Assembly (NCBI GenBank): GCA_900555215.1
Contig: USKR01000121.1
Span: 1-5,021, forward strand
DNA: 5,021 nt
Direction: 5' to 3'
Source: an uncultured Ruminococcus sp.
Lineage (GTDB): Bacteria; Bacillota; Clostridia; Lachnospirales; Lachnospiraceae
The notes beneath the pieces were generated by a model. The model was not told the origin of the DNA and searched no databases. It worked only from the letters and a program-made list of their open reading frames with translations. The translations under genes were made by a program, and so were the position numbers. Shown here in pieces: positions 1 to 5,021 of this stretch (the first letter of the stretch is position 1; every line of letters begins with the position of its first letter).

Positions 1-2297
1 GGTATGATAAAGTGTTTCGATTTCTGGCGGAAGACCGTGATCAGATCGATCATGTCATAAAGGGGATACAAAGAAATGTAGACTTTGTCCTTCGGGTTCC
101 AGACAGAGAAGACAATGCAGAAGCATCGCCGCTGGAGTTCCGTTTTGAACAGAATTTTACGAATGTATATGGCAGCAATGCGCTCAAATATCTTGCGAAA
201 GAGTATGGAATCGTGGATGTGGATGGAAGGAACTATTTTCTGGATTATTTCGTGCGGACAGAGGACGGCGGAATTGCAGTGGAAGAGAACGGGGTGAGTT
301 ATCATCATCCTCAGATCATAGGAATAGAACAATACCGCAGACAGCTTCGCAAACAGAATGCATGTACCCAGTGGGGAATTAAGCTCTTTCGGTTCTCTAC
401 CGAAGACTTAATATTTGAAAACAGGATCGAAGATGATATCCGGACTTATTTCGGAAGGGATACCGGACGATTCAGGGAAAACGGACTTACGCTGGACAGA
501 AAAGTAAAGCTGTACGATCATCAGCTTACGACTCTCCAGGATATGGAAGAGAAACGAGCGGAAGGGGTTCATGCTTTTTTGATCGTATTTCCCACGGCAA
601 GCGGAAAATCTAAGATCATAGAAGAGGATATCAAGGAATTTGCGGCCGAAAGAACGGATTTTAGGGCACTGATACTGGCGCCGAATACGAATATTATCCG
701 CGACTGGCATCAGAGGATCGAGGATTCCCTGAGAGAATATAAAGATAAGATCGAAGTCCGCACCTATGCGTATATGGTGAGAAATTATACGAAGAATCAA
801 CAGGACGAGTATACTTATATTGTGATCGATGAAGCGCATCATGCCGTCGCGCCGATGCTGAAACGAGTGATCCAGTACTTTACGCCGGAGTTTATGGTGG
901 GACTGACAGCGACAGATCAGAGACCGGACAGGAAGAAACTGGAGAGTATTTTCGGAAGCTATAAGACAAGCCTTTCCCTGATCGATGCAATGGAAAAGGG
1001 GATCGTTGCCCGGGCAAATGTTTACCGTCTGGAGACGAATATTGATCTGAGTCATGTCAGATTTAACGAAAAAGATTATGTGAATGCGGACCTCGAAAAG
1101 AGCATCCGTGTGAACTCGAGAAATGAATTGATCGTCCAGGTGCTTAAAGACTATTTCTGTGACGGAACAATGGCAGAGCGTCAGGGAATTATTTTCTGTG
1201 TAAACACAAAACATGCGGCAGAGATGGAGCGTCTCCTGAATGCCGAAGGAATCACGGCAAGAGCTTATACCGGGCAGACCAGGAAGCCGGAGCAGGTTAT
1301 GGCAGATTTCCGGGAGAAGAAAATCCGTTTTCTATGCGCCTGCAATATGATTTCGGAGGGCTGGGATTATCCGGAGCTTGGTATACTTGTCATGGCAAGG
1401 CCTACGCTGTCAAAAGTTCTCTATCTTCAGCAGATCGGCAGAGGGCTGCGGAAGACGGATGTCAAGAAAAATGTATTTGTGATAGACGTTGTAGATGAAT
1501 ACGGCGCAATGGCGCGTCCCTGCACGATGCACAGTATTTTTCAAAATGCGATGTATGTTCCGTTTGGAGATATTACGCGAAGAGATTATCAGACAGGTGA
1601 GCTCATTGAGATTGACGGATTCCGGGAACGGATAGAGCGTATCACAGAGATAGACATTACAAATTTTGAGGACAAATACGGGGATTACCTTAGTCAGGAG
1701 CAGCTGGCGAGAGAGTATTACGTCAGCACCGGAACGATCACGAGCTGGATCAAGAGAGGAAAGATACAGCCCTCGGTCACTTATCCATTCGGCAACAAGA
1801 AAGTATATCTGTTCAGTCCTGAAGATGTGATGAAGATACGGCAGGAACTGAATATTCCCATACATACCGATGAGACGATAAAGCAGGATTTCTTTGATTT
1901 TCTGGAGGAGAGAGATTATTCCCTCTCCTATAAGATGCCGTTCCTTCTTTCGTTCCTGAAGAATATGAATTCCATCGGCGATGCTCGTATTGAAGACGTA
2001 CTTACGGATTATATCAATTTCTACAGCGGCCGGATCAGTAAAGGACTGCCGGTGGACAGACCTTCCTGCCCCTATAACGAGACTACACTGAAAGACCGGA
2101 AGCTGATCAAGAAAAACATGATGACAAATCCGTTTGAAAAGTTCGAGCGGAAACGATTCTTGTATCATTCAGAAGACCTGGACGTGATATCCATGAACCA
2201 TGCGCTGTTCTCCCAGATGGAAGAAGATGATTTCCGGAGAGTGGAGGAACAGATGAGGGAGGATTTGAGAAACTATTATAACAATCTGAAAATGTAG
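1..2297 (+). CDS. SF2 DEAD/DEAH-box helicase with N-terminal DUF559-like nuclease region and MerR-like HTH (5' partial)
   Basis: Predicted ATP-dependent nucleic-acid helicase or translocase. The frame is open from base 3; a GTG at 12 has no ribosome binding site, so the true start is probably upstream of the window. Residues are numbered from that GTG (761 aa). Residues 75-145 resemble a PD-(D/E)XK/DUF559-Vsr-like nuclease: D78, E91, paired H98-H99, then a GIKLFRF strand at 122-128. The helicase core follows: a Q-motif-like YDHQ (168-171), Walker A PTASGKS with K199, motif Ia around 220-232, Walker B DEAH at 273-276, motif III GLTATD (297-302), motif IV around 391-402, motif V around 447-467 and motif VI QQIGRGLRK (473-481). 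Residues 560-613 look like a MerR/excisionase helix-turn-helix. Residues 640-758 form a C-terminal domain of unknown role ending in an acidic helix. Both ATPase lobes look intact. The substrate is unknown; a role in defence or repair is inference. The KptA gene starts 28 bases downstream, suggesting an operon. Confidence 0.
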   Translation, partial: YDKVFRFLAEDRDQIDHVIKGIQRNVDFVLRVPDREDNAEASPLEFRFEQNFTNVYGSNALKYLAKEYGIVDVDGRNYFLDYFVRTEDGGIAVEENGVSYHHPQIIGIEQYRRQLRKQNACTQWGIKLFRFSTEDLIFENRIEDDIRTYFGRDTGRFRENGLTLDRKVKLYDHQLTTLQDMEEKRAEGVHAFLIVFPTASGKSKIIEEDIKEFAAERTDFRALILAPNTNIIRDWHQRIEDSLREYKDKIEVRTYAYMVRNYTKNQQDEYTYIVIDEAHHAVAPMLKRVIQYFTPEFMVGLTATDQRPDRKKLESIFGSYKTSLSLIDAMEKGIVARANVYRLETNIDLSHVRFNEKDYVNADLEKSIRVNSRNELIVQVLKDYFCDGTMAERQGIIFCVNTKHAAEMERLLNAEGITARAYTGQTRKPEQVMADFREKKIRFLCACNMISEGWDYPELGILVMARPTLSKVLYLQQIGRGLRKTDVKKNVFVIDVVDEYGAMARPCTMHSIFQNAMYVPFGDITRRDYQTGELIEIDGFRERIERITEIDITNFEDKYGDYLSQEQLAREYYVSTGTITSWIKRGKIQPSVTYPFGNKKVYLFSPEDVMKIRQELNIPIHTDETIKQDFFDFLEERDYSLSYKMPFLLSFLKNMNSIGDARIEDVLTDYINFYSGRISKGLPVDRPSCPYNETTLKDRKLIKKNMMTNPFEKFERKRFLYHSEDLDVISMNHALFSQMEEDDFRRVEEQMREDLRNYYNNLKM

Positions 2298-2313
2298 CAT
2301 GGAGTAGATTATT

Positions 2314-2320
2314 AAAAGGA
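2314..2320 (+). promoter_or_regulatory. Ribosome binding site for the GTG start of kptA
   Basis: AAAAGGA lies 5 bases before the GTG at 2326 and supports that start. An in-frame ATG at 2338 is the rival: GGAG at 2331-2334 is only 3 bases from it, while a GGTG at 2325-2328 is 9 bases away. The two starts differ by four residues and neither affects a catalytic residue. Confidence 0.5.
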
Positions 2321-2325
2321 ATAAG

Positions 2326-2871
2326 GTGCTGGAGAACATGAGTTATGACAGATTAAGCAAGTATCTGAGTCTGATCCTGCGTCATCATCCCGAGGTGATC
2401 GGAATCAGCCTGGACGCACATGGCTGGGCTGATGTTGACGAACTGATTAACGGAATTGCCAGAAACAAGAACTTTAATCGTGAAATACTTGAAGAAATCG
2501 TGAGAACAGACAAGAAGCAGAGATATTCATTCAACGAAGACGGATCGAAGATCCGGGCAAACCAGGGCCATTCTATTCAGGTCGATCTGGAGCTTCAGCC
2601 CATTAAACCGCCGGGCGTGCTTTGGCACGGAACGGCGGAAAAATATACCTCCTCTATTGAGAAAACAGGGCTAAAGCCGGGAAACCGCATGTATGTACAT
2701 CTTTCTCCGGACATAGAGACTGCGGTAACAGTGGGACAGCGTCACGGCAGGCCGATCGTTTACAAAGTGAAAAGCGGTCAGATGTACCGGGATGGATTTT
2801 GCTTTTACCGCTCTGCCAATGGGGTCTGGCTCACGCTCCTCGTGCCGGAAATTTATCTGGAAAGAATCTGA
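2326..2871 (+). CDS. kptA: RNA 2'-phosphotransferase, Tpt1/KptA family
   Basis: Predicted cytoplasmic enzyme that removes an internal 2'-phosphate from RNA using NAD+, giving 2'-OH RNA, nicotinamide and ADP-ribose 1'',2''-cyclic phosphate. In fungi this completes tRNA splicing; the bacterial role is not settled. At 181 aa it matches E. coli KptA in length. The N-terminal lobe carries LILRHHPE (R19, H20) and DKKQRYSF (R66). IRANQGHS (76-83) leads into the NAD-binding lobe, with HGT at 101-103, RMYVHLS (R121), GQRHGRP (137-143) and NGVWLT (165-170). By alignment from memory with yeast Tpt1 (R23, H24, R71, R138), the catalytic Arg-His-Arg-Arg set here is R19, H20, R66 and R121, so the enzyme looks intact. 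The start may be GTG 2326 or ATG 2338. The short gap to the upstream helicase gene suggests co-transcription. Confidence 0.95.
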   Translation: MLENMSYDRLSKYLSLILRHHPEVIGISLDAHGWADVDELINGIARNKNFNREILEEIVRTDKKQRYSFNEDGSKIRANQGHSIQVDLELQPIKPPGVLWHGTAEKYTSSIEKTGLKPGNRMYVHLSPDIETAVTVGQRHGRPIVYKVKSGQMYRDGFCFYRSANGVWLTLLVPEIYLERI

Positions 2872-2925
2872 TACAGATGAGATATCTGCTGCAACTTTAT
2901 AAAAGCTATTTTGCGGTCTTTAAAT

Positions 2926-2934
2926 AGGAAGGAG
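2926..2934 (+). promoter_or_regulatory. Ribosome binding site fixing the phosphoesterase start
   Basis: AGGAAGGAG sits 9 bases before the ATG at 2944. This favours that ATG over an in-frame TTG at 2911, which lies upstream of this site and has no comparable purine run before it. Confidence 0.8.
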
Positions 2935-2943
2935 TTCAGATTT

Positions 2944-3684
2944 ATGTCCCTTTACGCACTGGGCGATCTCCACCTGAGCTTCCAGTCCGACAAGTCCATG
3001 GACATTTTCGGGAGCGTGTGGATGCGCCATGAGAGAAAAATTGAAAAGTATGTAAACCGGATCGTGAAACCGGACGATACTCTGGTGCTCACCGGGGATC
3101 ACTCCTGGGGAAGGAAGCTGCCTGAGTGCAGGGAGGATCTCGCCTTTATCGAGCGGCTGCCGGGTCGTAAGATCCTGCTCCGGGGAAACCACGACATGTT
3201 CTGGGACGCGAAGAAGACGGAGCGGCTGAATGAGGAATATAAAGACAGGCTGTTCTTCCTGCAGAATAATTTCGCGGTATACGAGGATTACGCGCTGGTG
3301 GGAACGAAGGGATTTACCTTTGAGGGTCCTTTCTATCTGGACCGGTGGGGAAATATTACCGGATGGGATGAGCAGAAGGAGGAACAGGCAAAGAAGCTTG
3401 TTGAAAGAGAAATAACCCGGCTTCGGGAGTCATTCCGCCAGGCGTCTGATGCAGGATACCGGAAATTCATCATGTTTCTCCACTATCCGCCTACGAATAT
3501 ACTGGAAGAGACTTCGCCCTTTACGGAGATTGCGGAAGAGTACGGCGTTTCTACGGTTGTCTATTCCCACTGCCACGGGGAGCGCCGCTTCGGGGACAGC
3601 ATCCGCGGAGAATTTCACGGGATCAACTATATGCTGGTATCAGGGGACTTTCTTAATTTCCGGCCGGCTCTTGTTCTCCCGTGA
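2944..3684 (+). CDS. Calcineurin-like metallophosphoesterase (COG1768-type predicted phosphohydrolase)
   Basis: Predicted soluble two-metal phosphoesterase of 246 aa; the substrate is not known. The canonical motif order is present: GDLH (D8, H10), TGDHSWG (D52), LLRGNHD (N82, H83), FLHYPP (H180) and YSHCHG (H209, H211), so both metal sites look complete. The GNHD-MFW stretch and the SHCHG ending fit the COG1768 group of small bacterial phosphohydrolases. No signal peptide or membrane segment is seen, so it is probably cytoplasmic. The ATG start is chosen for its strong ribosome binding site and because the protein then begins directly with the first beta strand and metal motif. It lies 72 bases after kptA with no clear terminator between, so read-through from the upstream genes is possible. 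A link to KptA's cyclic ADP-ribose phosphate product is speculative; a general housekeeping hydrolase is equally likely. Confidence 0.9.
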   Translation: MSLYALGDLHLSFQSDKSMDIFGSVWMRHERKIEKYVNRIVKPDDTLVLTGDHSWGRKLPECREDLAFIERLPGRKILLRGNHDMFWDAKKTERLNEEYKDRLFFLQNNFAVYEDYALVGTKGFTFEGPFYLDRWGNITGWDEQKEEQAKKLVEREITRLRESFRQASDAGYRKFIMFLHYPPTNILEETSPFTEIAEEYGVSTVVYSHCHGERRFGDSIRGEFHGINYMLVSGDFLNFRPALVLP

Positions 3685-3721
3685 ACCGGGAAAATTCCTG
3701 TCGATTCCTGTAAATTTTATA

Positions 3722-3750
3722 TTGTGTATTTTTATGCATTCGGTTACAAT
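3722..3750 (+). promoter_or_regulatory. Candidate SigA-type promoter for the transporter gene
   Basis: A weak -35 element TTGTGT (3722-3727) is separated by exactly 17 bases from a good -10 element TACAAT (3745-3750), in an AT-rich gap after the phosphoesterase stop. Transcription would start near 3757, about 30 bases before the transporter ATG. This suggests the transporter is its own transcription unit. The -35 matches consensus only in its TTG and final-half similarity is poor, so regulation by an activator is possible. Confidence 0.5.
3723..3740 (+). promoter_or_regulatory. ArgR/AhrC-box-like operator candidate
   Basis: TGTGTATTTTTATGCATT matches the 18-base ARG box consensus WNTGAATWWWWATTCANW except at positions 5 and 14, one in each half-site. 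It overlaps the -35 and spacer of the candidate promoter. The downstream gene belongs to a superfamily that includes arginine/ornithine antiporters, so arginine control would make sense. The AT-rich background makes chance matches fairly easy, so this is a hypothesis. Confidence 0.3.
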
Positions 3751-3762
3751 AATGGATGCATA
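3733..3762 (+). repeat. Inverted repeat flanking the -10 element
   Basis: TATGCATTC (3733-3741) is mirrored by GGATGCATA (3754-3762), matching at 8 of 9 positions and centred inside the TACAAT -10 element. The two ATGCAT cores start 22 bases apart, about two helical turns. This is the geometry of a dimeric repressor site, but no regulator is encoded in the window. Confidence 0.4.
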
Positions 3763-3765
3763 TTT

Positions 3766-3776
3766 AAAGGGAGGAG
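3766..3776 (+). promoter_or_regulatory. Ribosome binding site of the transporter gene
   Basis: AAAGGGAGGAG lies 9 bases before the ATG at 3786 and fixes the start. A GTG at 3781 is out of frame with the transporter and leads only to a short frame of about 20 codons. Confidence 0.85.
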
Positions 3777-3785
3777 ACAAGTGCA

Positions 3786-5021
3786 ATGTTTGGAAAAAAC
3801 AAAAAGGGGCGTGTTCCTTCAGCAAAAAAAGACTTTACAAAGCTGAAGACGCCCCATACTTATGCGATCATCTTTTTCGTAGTGATCGCCTGCTGGCTTC
3901 TGACATTTCTGATCCCGGCGGGAAAATTCAGCACTCATGAGATCGAGTACACGGACGCAAATGGGGAGACAGCCACAAGGACAGTCCTGATGGCAGATAC
4001 GTTCAGGTACAGCTACAACCTGGACACAGATTTTGTGGCAGATGCGCTGGCTGATATCAGCGGAGATCAGGAGCTCATGGAAGAGCTGGAAGTGGATCCG
4101 GATGCTCTTGCGGCTCTGATGGAGACGGATTCTTCCGCATGGACTCAGGCGGATCTGGATGCAGTCGGTATCAGCGACGATGAGATGTACAGCCTGTACG
4201 GCGAAGATTTTTACGATACCAGTGAAAGGCTTCACAAGACGGCGGGAATCTGGGGAACAGAGGATTTCGGCGGTTTCGGATTCCTGAACTATGTGTTCGA
4301 AGGACTTGTGACCGGCGACCGCTCCGGTTCCGCGGTGGGATTATGCGCGCTGATCCTTGTGATCGGCGGTTCCTTCGGTATCATTATGAAGACGGGAGCC
4401 ATCGACGCGGGAATCTATGCGTTTATCAGAAAGACAAAGGGACTGGAGCGTCTGGCTCTGCCGCTGCTCTTTATCCTGTTTTCTCTGGGCGGGGCAACCT
4501 TCGGTATGGCGGAAGAGTGTATCCCCTTTGCCATGATCATGGTGCCCTTTGTGATCGCCCTGGGGTATGACTCTATCGTGGCGGTGACCGTGACCTATGT
4601 GGCTTCCCAGGTGGGAAACGCAGTGTCCTGGATGAGCCCATTCTCTGTGGCGGTGGCACAGGGAATCGCGGGAGTTCCGGTTCTTTCCGGAGCGACGTTC
4701 CGTCTGATCATGTGGGTAGTTGTGACACTCGCGGCAGCCGGATTCATGATGTTTTATGCAGAGGGCGTGCGCAAGACGCCGGAGAAATCCGTAGTATACG
4801 CGGGAGATGCTTACTTCCGGAGCCGTATGGATACTGTGACCGAGGAAGAGCGGGAGTTTAACCTGGGTCATAAGCTGATCCTTCTGGAGATGCTGGCGGT
4901 CCTGATCTGGATCATCTGGGGCGTTACCCAGCGCGGATTCTATATCCCGGAGATCGCATCCCAGTTCTTTGTCATGGGATTCGCGGCAGGTGTTATCGCC
5001 ATCATTTTCAAACTAAACGGC
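3786..5021 (+). CDS. YfcC/ArcD-superfamily membrane transporter (3' partial)
   Basis: Predicted secondary transporter of the YfcC family (Pfam DcuC-like, COG1288), a group that includes arginine/ornithine antiporters; the substrate cannot be assigned here. The first 412 residues are present and the frame runs off the right edge with no stop. A basic, cytoplasmic-looking N-terminus (1-24) precedes membrane segment 1 (about 25-45), ending in the family-typical IPAGKF (43-48). Further hydrophobic segments lie near 182-202, 221-239, 245-264, 302-324, 362-381 and 389-409. Family hallmarks include GGSFGIIMKTGAID (194-207) and GGATFGMAEE (235-244). Between segments 1 and 2 is an unusually long loop of about 135 residues; its part from 81 to 147 holds 21 Asp/Glu and no Lys, Arg or His. 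Positive-inside logic places it outside the cell. The gene has its own ribosome binding site and candidate promoter. Confidence 0.9.
   Translation, partial: MFGKNKKGRVPSAKKDFTKLKTPHTYAIIFFVVIACWLLTFLIPAGKFSTHEIEYTDANGETATRTVLMADTFRYSYNLDTDFVADALADISGDQELMEELEVDPDALAALMETDSSAWTQADLDAVGISDDEMYSLYGEDFYDTSERLHKTAGIWGTEDFGGFGFLNYVFEGLVTGDRSGSAVGLCALILVIGGSFGIIMKTGAIDAGIYAFIRKTKGLERLALPLLFILFSLGGATFGMAEECIPFAMIMVPFVIALGYDSIVAVTVTYVASQVGNAVSWMSPFSVAVAQGIAGVPVLSGATFRLIMWVVVTLAAAGFMMFYAEGVRKTPEKSVVYAGDAYFRSRMDTVTEEEREFNLGHKLILLEMLAVLIWIIWGVTQRGFYIPEIASQFFVMGFAAGVIAIIFKLNG

Noticed and set aside
4..12. ATG at position 4 as a start for the first gene
   Set aside because: It is out of frame with the helicase, which reads open from base 3, and there is no ribosome binding site within the visible sequence.
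408..1214. Long open frame on the minus strand inside the helicase gene
   Set aside because: It is antisense to the helicase core, whose motifs are unmistakable, and its own translation shows no recognisable domain.
1410..2168. Second long minus-strand open frame inside the helicase gene
   Set aside because: It is antisense to helicase motif VI, the helix-turn-helix and the C-terminal domain, and shows no family motifs.
2866..2888. Short hairpins built from ATCTG/CAGAT after kptA, considered as a terminator
   Set aside because: The stems are only about 5 A/T-rich base pairs and no T-run follows, so a Rho-independent terminator is not supported.
2896..2925. Promoter for the phosphoesterase gene (TATAAA near 2898, TTAAAT near 2920)
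   Set aside because: Neither -10-like string has an acceptable -35 at 16-18 bases, so no promoter is claimed.
3656..3692. Possible terminator hairpin around the phosphoesterase stop (CCGG-rich arms)
   Set aside because: The arms pair imperfectly and the right arm is followed by AAAATTCC rather than a T-tract.
3449..3940. + strand open frame spanning the end of the phosphoesterase and the start of the transporter
   Set aside because: It overlaps both well-supported genes in another frame, crosses the promoter region, and has no recognisable domain.
4341..4871. Minus-strand open frame encoding a His-rich protein
   Set aside because: The His-rich pattern is a reverse-strand reflection of transporter codons such as atg and gtg. 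The + strand frame has clear membrane segments and YfcC motifs.

Overview
The window looks like chromosome from a low-to-mid-GC Firmicute, most likely a Lachnospiraceae-type Clostridium. The grounds are strong purine-rich ribosome binding sites, a promoter-like site resembling the SigA consensus, and proteins of clostridial character. This is an inference from style, not a database match. All four genes supported here are on the + strand. Both outer genes are cut by the window edges.

Layout: (1) 1-2297, a large SF2 (DEAD/DEAH-type) helicase whose true N-terminus is probably just off the left edge. It joins an N-terminal PD-(D/E)XK/DUF559-like nuclease region, a complete two-lobe helicase core, a MerR/excisionase-like helix-turn-helix and a distinct C-terminal domain. 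(2) 2326-2871, an RNA 2'-phosphotransferase (Tpt1/KptA), only 28 bases downstream of the helicase and probably co-transcribed with it. (3) 2944-3684, a calcineurin-like metallophosphoesterase of the COG1768 type, with its own strong ribosome binding site after a 72-base gap. (4) 3786-5021, the first 412 residues of a YfcC/ArcD-superfamily membrane transporter, open to the right edge. It is preceded by a candidate promoter that overlaps an ArgR-box-like sequence and an inverted repeat.

The most interesting part is the left half: a nuclease-helicase fusion next to an NAD+-dependent RNA 2'-phosphate-removing enzyme. This pairing could be a nucleic-acid surveillance, repair or defence module, but nothing in the window proves that. 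The metallophosphoesterase could conceivably act in the same pathway, because KptA releases a cyclic phosphate of ADP-ribose. It could equally be an unrelated housekeeping gene. The transporter appears to be a separate transcription unit. Its regulatory region and an unusual acidic loop are worth checking.

No RNA genes, CRISPR arrays, insertion sequences or convincing terminators were seen. The only gene-free stretches are short (28, 72 and 101 bases).
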